Counted from the first letter of the stretch, positions 18,201 through 24,965 are shown. The stretch: 64,000 nucleotides of DNA from JACVRW01 sp035650215 (GCA_035650215.1 DASRIC010000040.1:49352-113351), one strand, 5' to 3'. Numbers and translations are program-made. Notes: generated by a model from the sequence alone, not told the origin.

Positions 18201-18288
18201 ACGCGTCGCGCTCGCGCCAGCGCTCGAGCACGGCCTCCTCGAGGGCCGGGAAGGACTGCGCGCTGTCGACGGGGCGGTAGCGGGACAC
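15229..18288 (-). CDS. ileS: isoleucyl-tRNA synthetase, type 2 (IleS2)
   Basis: A 1019-residue class I synthetase. The HIGH-type motif is GPPTANGRPGSHH (residues ~48-60) and the KMSKS loop is QKMSKSKGN (~residue 594). The N-terminal FPALEEAVLERWRERDAFHES, the CP1 editing region and the long C-terminal anticodon-binding extension match the eukaryote-like IleS2 group rather than the usual bacterial IleS1. It charges tRNA-Ile. IleS2 enzymes are known for low sensitivity to mupirocin. The start ATG follows a 145-bp intergenic region shared with a divergent collagen-like gene. Confidence 0.95.
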   Translation of the reverse strand: MSRYRPVDSAQSFPALEEAVLERWRERDAFHESIRRREGAPPFVFYEGPPTANGRPGSHHVLSRIFKDVFPRFKTMRGHLVHRKGGWDCHGLPVELEVEKELGFTSKEDIERYGVAEFNAKCRESVLRYIDEWNELTERIGFWLDTDEAYYTLAGDYVESVWWSLKEVWKQGLLTEGHKVVPYCPRCGTALSSHEVASGYKDVVDPSLYVTFPLLDDPSVALLAWTTMPWTLLPHAAIAVDPEVGYVRARLPDGRRLIVAEALAERVLGEEAEIEERMPGRALLGLRYEPPFPYISDYGERGHTVLPGDFVSIEDGTGVVHTGAAFGEDDFRLATDNGLTIHNPVLPDGTFDERTGPFAGMGVREADPKIIEALTEAGRVFRSERYEHAYPHCWRCDTPLIYYAKTSWYVRTTERRDELLAANETIDWHPEHIKHGRFGKWLENNVDWALSRERYWGTPLPIWRCGEGHVVCVGSLEEIRERGGEPPEDVHRPYIDEVVLTCEECGGEMRRVPDLIDVWWDSGCMPFAQWHAPFSNRDVFEERFPANYVCEGLDQTRGWFYSLLAVSTLLFGRASYETCLCLGLILDPEGQKMSKSKGNVVVPWDVLREHGADAFRWYYFTSKQPWDGYRFSLETVGESVRQFLKPLWNTYAFYVLYANVNEPLSEGAETELDRWIRSRLAGTVERVTERMENYDTTFAGRAIAEFVDDLSNWYVRLSRRRFWDGDSVAFDTLGECLVTTAKLLAPLTPFVADEIYDNLDGAEPSVHLCDFPEPGARDEELEWQMQVVRDAVELGRAARAHAKLKVRQPLREAVVVAADRERGAIERLEGRLAEELNVKSVRIVSEADELGRFELKPNWRALGPRFGKQMPQVAAAIAALDPARLRAGGRAGINVEGQDHEIGPDDVQMTLQPLDGYQVERSGTHAVALNLELDDELRREALAREVVHAVQAARKTAGLNVEDRIALTLGGDEVMLEAARAHEGYLKRETLATEVAYDGTDGAPARIEGRELLIAVRRR

Positions 18289-18328
18289 GGGCCGACGATT
18301 CTAGGTACGCGGCCGAGCGTCGGCTGGC

Positions 18329-18360
18329 GGGAAACCGACTCGGAGCTCGTCGGCTTTCCC
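18329..18360. promoter_or_regulatory. strong hairpin between ileS and the collagen-like gene
   Basis: GGGAAACCGAC (18329-18339) pairs with GTCGGCTTTCCC (18349-18360) with one bulged base and a 9-nt loop. A second, shorter pair AAAGGT/ACCTTT (18371-18376 and 18388-18393) lies next to it. Both genes start outward from this region and none ends here, so these are leader or operator structures rather than terminators. No T-box consensus was recognised on the ileS side. Confidence 0.4.
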
Positions 18361-18433
18361 CACTGGCGACAAAGGTGCACTCAGACGACCTTTACGGGGT
18401 CGGACCGAACTCGACCTCTCGAAGGAGCAAGAA

Positions 18434-19033
18434 ATGAACGGCAAGCGAAGGATCCGCTTCACCTACGCAAACGTGATCGCCAGCGTCGCCCTGTTCGCGG
18501 CGCTCGGCGGGAGCTCGTACGCGGCGATCAGCCTGCCGGCGAAGAGCGTCGGCGCGAAGCAGATCCGCAAGTCGGCGGTGCGCTCGGACAAGGTGAAGGA
18601 CGGGTCGCTGCTGGCGAAGGACTTCAAGACGGACCAGCTGCCCGCGGGGCCGCGCGGCGCCAGCGGGCCTGCAGGCCCGGCGGGGCCGGAGGGCCAGCCC
18701 GGCCAGCCCGGCGCGGCGGGGACCGCGCGCGCGTACGCCCTCGTGAAGCCCAACGGGGCGCCGAACGGAATCGACCCGGCGCTCCGCCAGCCCTACGTGA
18801 AGAACTTCGCCTCCGTGCGCCGCACCGGCACGGGCTTCTACTGCGTGCAGGCGGCGCCGGGAATCGACCCGGCGACCCAGCCGGCGATCGTCAATCCGGA
18901 GTTCGGCTCCTCGTCCGGCTCCAATCTGCACGCCTACTGGGAGCAGGGCGGCTGCAACGCGGGCGAGTACCGCGTCGTGACCGAGCAGGGTCCGCTCTCG
19001 AACGACGTCGGGTTCACCATCCTCGTGCCGTAG
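18434..19033 (+). CDS. secreted protein with short collagen-like Gly-Pro tract
   Basis: A 199-residue exported protein. It has an N-terminal signal or anchor segment (TYANVIASVALFAALGGSSYA), then a basic block SVGAKQIRKSAVRSDKVKDG / SLLAKDFKTDQL. A collagen-like Gly-X-Y tract follows (GPRGASGPAGPAGPEGQPGQ). A ~110-residue C-terminal domain with two cysteines (FYCVQAAP, GGCNAGEY) ends it. The N-terminal layout is repeated in the gene at 42792. An AAGGAG precedes the ATG. Function unknown; a surface or matrix protein is likely. A strong hairpin follows the stop. Confidence 0.8.
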   Translation: MNGKRRIRFTYANVIASVALFAALGGSSYAAISLPAKSVGAKQIRKSAVRSDKVKDGSLLAKDFKTDQLPAGPRGASGPAGPAGPEGQPGQPGAAGTARAYALVKPNGAPNGIDPALRQPYVKNFASVRRTGTGFYCVQAAPGIDPATQPAIVNPEFGSSSGSNLHAYWEQGGCNAGEYRVVTEQGPLSNDVGFTILVP

Positions 19034-19044
19034 TCACGGCCGGC

Positions 19045-19086
19045 CGATCGTGGGGCGGGCGCCGTCCGGCGTCCGCCCTACGATCG
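19045..19086 (+). terminator. 20-bp near-perfect hairpin between the collagen-like gene and marR-type gene
   Basis: Bases 19045-19064 pair with 19067-19086 over 20 positions. The arms are CGATCGT/ACGATCG, GGGCGG/CCGCCC and CGCCG/CGGCG, joined by two G-U wobbles, with only TC unpaired at the tip. It lies 12 bp after the collagen-like stop and 7 bp before the MarR-type ATG. There is no U-tract. It could be a GC-type terminator, and the CGATCGT arms could also serve as a MarR operator. Confidence 0.6.
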
Positions 19087-19093
19087 CGCGCGG

Positions 19094-19528
19094 ATGGCAT
19101 CCCTCGAGCTCGGCGATCCGCTCGCCCACCGAGCGCTCCAGGCGCTGCTACGCGCCGAGTCCGCGGTGCGTCGTCGCCTGGCGATGGAGCTGGAACGCGA
19201 GGGGGTGTCGGCGGCCGGCTTCTCCGAGCTCGTGGTGCTCACCACGGCGGGCGGGTCGCTCGAGCTGAAGACGCTGCGGCGGCGGCTCGACTGGAGCAAG
19301 GCCAACGCCACTGAGGTCACCGGCACGCTCGAGGCTCGCGGCCTCGTGGCTCGCCGGCGGCAGACGAGCGACCGCCGCTCGGTGGTGGTCGACCTCACGC
19401 CCGAGGGCAGGGCGATCGTCGAGCGTCTCTTCCCGGCCCACGCCGACCGGGTCACGCGCGCGTTCGGCGCCCTCGACGAGGGCGAGAAGCGCTCGCTCGC
19501 CGAGATCTGCCGCAAGCTCGCCGCCTGA
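19094..19528 (+). CDS. MarR family transcriptional regulator
   Basis: A 144-residue winged-helix protein. A dimerisation helix (LLRAESAVRRRLAMELE) precedes the recognition region LKTLRRRLDWSKANATEVTG. The beta-wing is RRRQTSDRRSVVVDLTPEGR, with the DxR motif typical of MarR, and a C-terminal dimer helix follows. Ligand and targets are unknown. The ATG is only seven bases after a 20-bp hairpin and lacks a ribosome binding site, which fits a leaderless transcript. The Asp23 operon begins 91 bp downstream on the same strand and may be a target. Confidence 0.85.
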   Translation: MASLELGDPLAHRALQALLRAESAVRRRLAMELEREGVSAAGFSELVVLTTAGGSLELKTLRRRLDWSKANATEVTGTLEARGLVARRRQTSDRRSVVVDLTPEGRAIVERLFPAHADRVTRAFGALDEGEKRSLAEICRKLAA

Positions 19529-19553
19529 GCTGGCGAGGCCTCCACCGAGCCGG

Positions 19554-19577
19554 GTTACACCGGTCGGCGTCGGGTAG
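19554..19577 (+). promoter_or_regulatory. candidate SigB-type stress promoter for the Asp23/AmaP operon
   Basis: GTTA (19554-19557), a 14-base spacer and GGGTAG (19572-19577) resemble the general-stress sigma consensus GTTT - 14 to 16 - GGGTAT. It sits 43 bp upstream of the first gene of an Asp23-type operon, a class that depends on SigB in Staphylococcus. The match is visual only, and the last base of the -10 differs. Confidence 0.35.
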
Positions 19578-19619
19578 CCGAGAGAGCACTTGTCGGCGCC
19601 AGAACAGAAGGGGCTCACG

Positions 19620-20093
19620 ATGGAAGCCAGCCAGGACACAAAGTCGAATTCCGAGTCGAGGCGCGGGTCGTCCCTCAGCTCGCGCAGCGGCAACGGAGCG
19701 CCGCTCGAATCCGAGCGCGGAATGACCAGTATCGACGACGCCGTGGTGACCAAGGTCGCCGGCATCGCCGCGCGCGAGGTTCGCGGCGTCTACGACCTGG
19801 GCGGCGGCGCTGCGCGAGCGCTGGGCGGGGTCACGCAGGCCGTCGGTCTCGGCGACGAACGCATGCAGGGCGTCTCGGTTGAGGTCGGTGAGCGCGAGGC
19901 AGCCGTGGACCTCACTGCCGTGATCGAGTACGGCGAGTCGATCCCGCAGGTCGCAGAGCAGATTCGCGACAACATCGTGAAGCGCGTCGAAGGGATCACC
20001 GGACTGTCGGTCACCGAGGTGAATGTGAGCGTGAATGACTTGCACTTCCCCGGCGACGATCGCGCGCCGGCGGAAGAGCCGCGCGTGTCCTGA
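19620..20093 (+). CDS. Asp23/Gls24 family envelope stress response protein
   Basis: A 157-residue protein. After a low-complexity, Ser-rich N-terminus (~40 residues), the Asp23 domain begins with ISIDDAVVTKV-like sequence. Typical stretches are VAGIAAREVRGVYDLGG, VEVGEREAAVDLTAVIEYG and QIRDNIVKRVEGITGLSVTEVNVSVNDLHF. Asp23 proteins coat the inner face of the membrane through an AmaP anchor and are induced by cell-envelope or alkaline stress. The ATG is preceded by AGAAGGGG. It is the first of five same-strand genes with overlaps or short gaps. Confidence 0.88.
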   Translation: MEASQDTKSNSESRRGSSLSSRSGNGAPLESERGMTSIDDAVVTKVAGIAAREVRGVYDLGGGAARALGGVTQAVGLGDERMQGVSVEVGEREAAVDLTAVIEYGESIPQVAEQIRDNIVKRVEGITGLSVTEVNVSVNDLHFPGDDRAPAEEPRVS

Positions 20094-20103
20094 GCGGGTT
20101 CGG

Positions 20104-20478
20104 ATGACGTTCGCAGCGGAAGCCGCGGCGACGGCGCCCCCCCAGGGCGCCCGCGAGACCGATCGAATGCTGATGGCCAGGGCGGCGCACGAAGCCGCCC
20201 TCGCTGAGCCCGGCGTCGTCGCAGGCGACGACGGAGGAGACGGTCGTTACGCGACCCTCGTCGACTCGCGGCGCCTTGCAGGCATCGTCGTCGTGGCAGA
20301 GCGAGGCGGCCGCTACAGCGTCGACCTCTACCTCACCGCCGCGCTGGTGCCGCTGGGTCCGCTTGCCGAGCGCGTGCGCAAGGCGGTCGGGCGGAGCGTC
20401 AGGTCGATCGGGCTCCAGCAGCTCCTGGGACCCGTAAACGTGAGCTTCCTCGGCCTCGACGAGCGCGCCGCCTCATGA
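20104..20478 (+). CDS. small Asp23-operon protein of unknown function
   Basis: A 124-residue soluble protein, acidic in the N-terminal half. It has an alpha/beta pattern (LAGIVVVAERGGRYSVDLYL, VRKAVGRSVRSIGLQQLLGP, VNVSFLGLDE) like a diverged Asp23 domain: the ending VNVSFLGL parallels the VNVSVNDL of the gene before it. The start ATG is 10 bp after the Asp23 stop, and its stop overlaps the next ATG by four bases. A second, degenerate Asp23 paralogue is the best guess. Confidence 0.6.
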   Translation: MTFAAEAAATAPPQGARETDRMLMARAAHEAALAEPGVVAGDDGGDGRYATLVDSRRLAGIVVVAERGGRYSVDLYLTAALVPLGPLAERVRKAVGRSVRSIGLQQLLGPVNVSFLGLDERAAS

Positions 20479-21065
20479 CCTTTCTGCGCTTGATCGTCCG
20501 CCTCGTGGGCTTCTTGCTGTTCGTCGCCCTGGCCCTCACCGGCGCGGCCGTGGCGATCTTCTCGATCCAGGGCGGCGACACCGGGCTCAGCATCCCGGCG
20601 CTGGCAGATCTCGTGGGCCTGCCGGATCTCGGCCAGACGACCGACGATTTTCGGGCTCAGCTTGAGGCCGAGGGAGCGGCTGCGACGCGATCGGCTCTGG
20701 GCGGGCTGGCGGCGATCGCGCTCGGTGTGGTCCTGCTCGTGGGAGCGCTGGCACCGACGCGTGAGAGACTGCTCACGCTCGAAGACTCTGAAGAGGGCAG
20801 GCTGGCCGCGCGCGGCCGCCCGCTCTCCCAGTTCGCGAAGACATTGACCGAGCGGGTCGACGGCGTGACCGACGCGAAGGTCAAGGCAAGGGCTGGACGC
20901 TTCGGTCACGGCCACCTGAAGGTTCGCGCCGACCGCACCCGCCCCTCCGAGCGGCGGGAAGTGTGCGCGGGGATCGAAACGGCCCTCGAGCCCGTGAGCA
21001 GAGGGTTCGGCTTGCGCAACCGGATCAGCACGAGGGTGGGCGAGGGAAGCAGCAGGGTGCAGTGA
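20475..21065 (+). CDS. AmaP-like membrane anchor protein
   Basis: A 196-residue protein with two membrane helices (LIVRLVGFLLFVALALTGAAVAIF and LGGLAAIALGVVLLVGAL) and a ~100-residue cytoplasmic tail. The tail has the Asp23-like pattern LTERVDGVTDAKVKARAGRFGHG. Position and topology match AmaP, the membrane anchor that holds Asp23 at the membrane. The start overlaps the previous stop (ATGA) and its stop overlaps the next ATG. Confidence 0.7.
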   Translation: MTFLRLIVRLVGFLLFVALALTGAAVAIFSIQGGDTGLSIPALADLVGLPDLGQTTDDFRAQLEAEGAAATRSALGGLAAIALGVVLLVGALAPTRERLLTLEDSEEGRLAARGRPLSQFAKTLTERVDGVTDAKVKARAGRFGHGHLKVRADRTRPSERREVCAGIETALEPVSRGFGLRNRISTRVGEGSSRVQ

Positions 21066-21670
21066 TGTTCAAGCAGCGGCTTCGCATCCGAGGCTCCGCG
21101 CTCGTCTTCGCGTCCCACGTGGTCGTGATCGTGTTCGCGCTCGCGCTGATATGGGGCGGAGCGGTCGTGCTCCTGCTCGCCCTCAAGCTGGATCCGGGGA
21201 CGGTGCAGTCACTAACCGGCTATCGATCCGTCTACGACGCGCTGCGCGACATAGGGCCGGCCGATTTCGACTCGACCATCCGAGCGATCACGGCGGCAGC
21301 GGGCGTTGCGCTCATGGTGAGCTGCGGCTACCTGGCCTACAAGATGCTTCCGCGGCCGTACCTCGCCCGGCGCGATCTCGACCTGTTTCGGGACGAGCGG
21401 GGCGAAGCCGTGATCGAGCCGGGAGCGATTGAGCGCCTCACTGAGGTAGCTGCTGAGCGGAGACCGGGGGTGGCCGGTGCTACGAGCCGCTTCGGGAGCG
21501 AAGACCTGGCAGTCGACGTGACGCTGAGCCGCAGCCGCGACCTTCCCGGATCACTCCAGGGCGTTCGCACCGCTGTCCGCGGCGCCCTCGAACAGCACGG
21601 CCTGCCGGTTGTGCCCGTGAACGTGACCCTCTCCGGCTACCAGCGAAAGACTCGAAGGGAGCTCAACTGA
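21065..21670 (+). CDS. two-helix membrane protein of the Asp23 operon (DUF6286-like)
   Basis: A 201-residue protein with two membrane helices (VVVIVFALALIWGGAVVLLLAL and ITAAAGVALMVSCGYLAYKM). A soluble C-terminal domain follows with the strand/helix pattern SEDLAVDVTLSRSRDLPGSL and LPVVPVNVTLSGYQRKTRRE. This resembles the DUF6286 proteins found in actinobacterial Asp23 clusters, and its tail again has an Asp23-like VNVTL ending. The start shares one base with the previous stop (TGATG). Confidence 0.6.
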   Translation: MFKQRLRIRGSALVFASHVVVIVFALALIWGGAVVLLLALKLDPGTVQSLTGYRSVYDALRDIGPADFDSTIRAITAAAGVALMVSCGYLAYKMLPRPYLARRDLDLFRDERGEAVIEPGAIERLTEVAAERRPGVAGATSRFGSEDLAVDVTLSRSRDLPGSLQGVRTAVRGALEQHGLPVVPVNVTLSGYQRKTRRELN

Positions 21671-21861
21671 TGAACACCAGTCATGTCAGCGCAGTCCTCG
21701 GCTTCGCCTTCGTGGCGGCATGGATCGGATTCGGCTTCGGAGAAGCCGTCCTCTGTCTGATCGGCGCGGGCGTCGCATACGGCGCCGCCCTCGTGGCGCG
21801 CGGCGAAATCGACCTCGGCCAGGTGCAGGACAGCCTGCGCCCTGCGGGGCGTCGCGGCTAG
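21670..21861 (+). CDS. small integral membrane protein, last gene of the Asp23 operon
   Basis: A 63-residue protein made of two hydrophobic helices (VSAVLGFAFVAAWIGFGFGEAV and IGAGVAYGAALV) and a short polar tail. Small two-helix proteins (DUF2273 type) are regular members of Asp23/AmaP operons. The start shares one base with the previous stop, and the gene's own stop overlaps the convergent MerR gene's stop by four bases, so this is the operon's end. Confidence 0.65.
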   Translation: MNTSHVSAVLGFAFVAAWIGFGFGEAVLCLIGAGVAYGAALVARGEIDLGQVQDSLRPAGRRG

Positions 21862-22763
21862 GCGCTCGTGCGGGCCAGCTTGATGCGCGCCGGCGTGCCC
21901 GTCTCGACGTCCGGCTTGACCACGACCTGCTCGATCCGGCCGCTGTCCACGTAGCCCTTCAGGCGCTCGACGGCCTCGACGGGCATGCTGCCGAGCGACG
22001 GGATGCCGTGGTCGCCCGTGACCGGCATCGCCTCGCGGTACTCGAACACGGGCGCCGCAGAGCCCACTTGGCGCACGGTGTACACGAGCCGGCCGACCAC
22101 CTCGAGCGTGGCGTCCCCGCCGCAGAACACGAAGGCGGTCGGGTCCAGGGCGCGAATCGCCCGGACAACGCGCTCCGGCGGCAGGTCGAAGGCAAGCAGG
22201 AGCGTGCGGAAGCCCGCGCGGCGCAGCCCGAGCTCGAGCGCCTGCACGTGCACCGACTCGAGGTCGAGGCGCGGGCTCGAGTCGAACAGCAGCACCCCCT
22301 GGGGGCGGCTCGCCGGCGGGACCACCCGCCGTGAGGCGTACAGCCAACCCGTGGCCCAGCGCAGAGCGAGCTCACGCTCGGCTTCGCGGCTCTCACGGGC
22401 GTCGGCCAGCTCGAGGGCCGGAAGCAGCACCTCCTCCACGCTTCGCTCAACCGAGCGCACGGCCAGGCTCTCCTCGAGCACGCGGTCGGCCGAGCCCTCG
22501 TCGAACTGGTCGAATGCGTCGAGCAGCCGGCTCGGCGAGCTCGGGCCCTCACCGCGCTGGCGGGCGAGCTCGATCGCCGAGGAGATGTTGTGAGTTTCGT
22601 TGAGCGCGCGGCGCAGGGCTTCGAGCTCGGCCAGGTCGTATTGGCGATGACCGCCCTGCGTGCGCCTGGGCTTCGGATACTCGAAGCGGCGTTCCCAGCT
22701 GCGCAGCGTGTTGGGGCTCACTCCCAGGAGCTCTGCTGCCGCGTTGGTGCGTATGCCGCTCAC
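21858..22763 (-). CDS. MerR family regulator with cobalamin-binding-domain-like C-terminus
   Basis: A 301-residue regulator. The N-terminal MerR helix-turn-helix reads TNAAAELLGVSPNTLRSWER then RTQGGHRQYDLAELEALRRAL. The middle is a helical bundle (RLLDAFDQFDEGSADRVLEE ... LALRWATGWLYASR) and the C-terminus a Rossmann-like domain (GVLLFDSSPRLDLESVHVQA ... AFVFCGGDATLEVVGRL). This is the layout of CarH/LitR light- and B12-responsive regulators, but the DxHxxG cobalamin-ligating motif is not visible. The signal may therefore be different. The GTG start has an excellent ribosome binding site (GGAAGGAGGAGAC). Confidence 0.8.
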   Translation of the reverse strand: MSGIRTNAAAELLGVSPNTLRSWERRFEYPKPRRTQGGHRQYDLAELEALRRALNETHNISSAIELARQRGEGPSSPSRLLDAFDQFDEGSADRVLEESLAVRSVERSVEEVLLPALELADARESREAERELALRWATGWLYASRRVVPPASRPQGVLLFDSSPRLDLESVHVQALELGLRRAGFRTLLLAFDLPPERVVRAIRALDPTAFVFCGGDATLEVVGRLVYTVRQVGSAAPVFEYREAMPVTGDHGIPSLGSMPVEAVERLKGYVDSGRIEQVVVKPDVETGTPARIKLARTSA

Positions 22764-22846
22764 GTCTCCTCCTTCCCGAGTGAATCGCAGAAGCGTCGCG
22801 CCCTTACTTCGCACGTCGCCGCCAGTCCGGGGAGCCGTAAGCTGCC

Positions 22847-22942
22847 CTTGCACAGGTTTTCGGAGCGAGCCCGACCATCTTGATGGAGCTTTGTCGCTCC
22901 TCGACGGATGTTGCGCAACCCGTGCAGTCGTTCTTGCACAGG
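22847..22942. repeat. direct repeats CTTGCACAGG upstream of the MerR gene
   Basis: CTTGCACAGG occurs at 22847-22856 and again at 22933-22942, in the intergenic region between the MerR start and the end of the zinc-ribbon/PAS gene. TGCACAGGTT also recurs at 23522-23531, at the start of that PAS gene. Direct repeats of this kind are typical operator arrangements for CarH/LitR-class regulators, so autoregulation is plausible. Confidence 0.4.
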
Positions 22943-22953
22943 AAACCGAATCC

Positions 22954-23526
22954 TCAGCGCCGCCCGAATTCGCTCGGCTCGACGGTGAGGAGCGCGGCCC
23001 GCGGAGGGCCGCAGGTGGCGATCCGGCCGGCCATCGTCCCGACGCTCGCGACCCCCGCCCGCCGCAGCAGGCGAACCGGCATGACCACCGGGTCGGCGGG
23101 GCGCTGCGAGGCCACCTCGGCGTTGCGGCAGAGCTGATCGTCGCCGAGCGGGCTCGTGACCACGTCGAGGAGGTGCATCCCGATCAGCCCTTCCTGCGAA
23201 CCGAAATAGCGCTCCCCTGCCTCGCTCACGGCGCACACCCGGAGCTGCCAGTCGAGGATGAGGAAGGCCGCCGCCTCGCCGGGCAGCGCGTCGCGGGGGC
23301 AGCTGAGGACGATGCCCATGCCGCACTGTCCGCACACGCGCTTACGCAGCTCCGGCCGGCCCGGAGGCTCCTCCTCCGGATGGCCGCAGCGTGAGCAGAA
23401 GCGGATCGGCTTGGGCCGTCCGCCGCCGGCCGGAGTCCACGACCGGTCGATCCGGATGAGAGCCGTCACGCCGAGCGATGAGAACACGGAAGCTTCGCTG
23501 ACGCCCCTATGGGACGGGGAATGCAC
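22954..23526 (-). CDS. zinc-ribbon plus PAS-like domain protein
   Basis: Up to 190 residues. A CxxC-x19-CxxC pattern (FCSRCGHPEE ... RVCGQCGMGIV) forms a probable zinc ribbon at residues ~43-70. A PAS-like fold follows (AAFLILDWQLRVCAVSEAGE, YFGSQEGLIGMHLLDVVTSP). No output domain is present. The start is uncertain: GTG codons at 23526, 23487 and 23469 are all in frame and none has a clear ribosome binding site. It lies upstream of the MerR gene on the same strand, 190 bp away. Confidence 0.6.
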   Translation of the reverse strand: MHSPSHRGVSEASVFSSLGVTALIRIDRSWTPAGGGRPKPIRFCSRCGHPEEEPPGRPELRKRVCGQCGMGIVLSCPRDALPGEAAAFLILDWQLRVCAVSEAGERYFGSQEGLIGMHLLDVVTSPLGDDQLCRNAEVASQRPADPVVMPVRLLRRAGVASVGTMAGRIATCGPPRAALLTVEPSEFGRR

Positions 23527-23644
23527 AGGTTCGGCCCCGAACTTCGTGCAAGATCCTGCCCATTGCGTGCAGGTGCAGCACAGAGTGCAGGATCGGCGCG
23601 CACGTCGATAGCCTCAGCCGCACCAGCGAGAGAGAGGTTTTCAG

Positions 23645-24952
23645 GTGGCTGTTCAGCACGAGCTGTGGGGGTCGGAGACGAGCAAGGCGGTCGAGAACTT
23701 CCCGGTCTCGGGAGAGCGCGTGCCGGTACCGGTGGTGCGCTGGCTCGGACGCATCAAGGCCGCCGCGGCGCGCGTGAACGCCGAGCTCGGGCTGCTCGAC
23801 GCCGACGTGGCCGAGCGCATCGCCCGGGCGGGGGACGAGGTGGCCGCCGGCGAGCACGACGACCAGTTCCCGATCGACGTCTTCCAGACCGGCTCGGGCA
23901 CCTCCTCGAACATGAACGCCAACGAGGTGATCGCCAACCTCGCCGGCGATTCAGCCCACCCCAATGACCACGTGAACATGGGGCAGTCGTCGAACGACGT
24001 GTTCCCGAGCGCCGTCCATCTCGCGGCCGTGGACAGCGTGCAGAGCGACCTGCTGCCGGCGCTCGAGCGCCTCTCCTCGTCGTTCGCGCGCAAGGCGGAC
24101 GAGTGGGCGGACCTGGTCAAGGCCGGCCGCACGCACATGATGGACGCGGTGCCTGTGACGCTCGGCCAGGAGTTTGGCGGCTACGCCGCGCAGCTCTCGC
24201 TCGGGCGCGACCGCGTGCGCGGCACGCTCGGGCGCGCCTCCGAGATCCCGCTCGGCGGCACGGCCACCGGCACGGGGCTCAACACCCATCCGGAGTTCGC
24301 CGAGCGCGTGCGCGAGCGCCTCGGTGTGGGCGAGGCTCCCCGCGACCGCTTCGAGGCGCAGGCCAACCGCGACGCGCTGGTGGAGCTCCACGGCGCGCTC
24401 AAGGTGGTGGCCGTGTCGCTGACGAAGATCGCGAACGACCTGGTGCTGATGGGCTCCGGCCCGCGCACCGGCCTCGCGGAGCTCCAGCTGCCGGAGCTGC
24501 AGAAGGGCTCCTCGATCATGCCGGGCAAGGTCAACCCGGTGATCCCCGAGGTGGTGCTGCAGGTGGCGGCACAGGTGATCGGCAACGACACCGCCGTCAC
24601 GGTGGCGGGCACGCAGGGTGCGTTCGAGCTCAACGTCCGCGTGCCGATGATCGCCCGCAACCTCTTCGAGTCGATCCGCATCCTCACCTCGGCCTGCCAC
24701 ATGCTGGCCGAGCGCTGCGTGGACGGCCTCGCCGCCAACGAGGAGACGCTGCGGCGCCACGCCGAGTCGACCCCCGCGATCGCGACCGCGCTCAACCCGC
24801 ACATCGGCTACGACCGCGCCACCGAGATCGTGAAGGAGGCGATGGCCTCAGAGCGCACCATCCGCGAGGTGGCGATCGAGAAGGGCGTGGACGAGGAGAC
24901 GCTCGACCGCGCGCTCGACCTGCGCGCGATGGCGCGCGGGTCGGAGACCTAG
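23645..24952 (+). CDS. fumC: class II fumarate hydratase
   Basis: A 435-residue fumarase/aspartase superfamily enzyme. It contains QTGSGTSSNMNANEVIANLA, the catalytic-region motif VNMGQSSNDVFPSAVHLA, GRTHMMDAVPVTLGQEFGGY and the signature GSSIMPGKVNPVIPEV (residues ~289-304). These mark FumC, the oxygen-stable enzyme converting fumarate to malate in the citric acid cycle. The GTG start is preceded by GAGAGAGG. The gene converges on the M23 peptidase gene with 13 bp between stops. Confidence 0.93.
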   Translation: MAVQHELWGSETSKAVENFPVSGERVPVPVVRWLGRIKAAAARVNAELGLLDADVAERIARAGDEVAAGEHDDQFPIDVFQTGSGTSSNMNANEVIANLAGDSAHPNDHVNMGQSSNDVFPSAVHLAAVDSVQSDLLPALERLSSSFARKADEWADLVKAGRTHMMDAVPVTLGQEFGGYAAQLSLGRDRVRGTLGRASEIPLGGTATGTGLNTHPEFAERVRERLGVGEAPRDRFEAQANRDALVELHGALKVVAVSLTKIANDLVLMGSGPRTGLAELQLPELQKGSSIMPGKVNPVIPEVVLQVAAQVIGNDTAVTVAGTQGAFELNVRVPMIARNLFESIRILTSACHMLAERCVDGLAANEETLRRHAESTPAIATALNPHIGYDRATEIVKEAMASERTIREVAIEKGVDEETLDRALDLRAMARGSET

Positions 24953-24965
24953 CGGCGCTCGCCGG

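Noticed and set aside
18289..18433. A T-box riboswitch for ileS
   Set aside because: The leader has hairpins but I could not find the T-box consensus or a specifier loop.
15343..19314. A 1300-codon plus-strand open frame antisense to ileS
   Set aside because: Composition is typical of a GC-rich antisense shadow, and ileS on the minus strand has all catalytic motifs.
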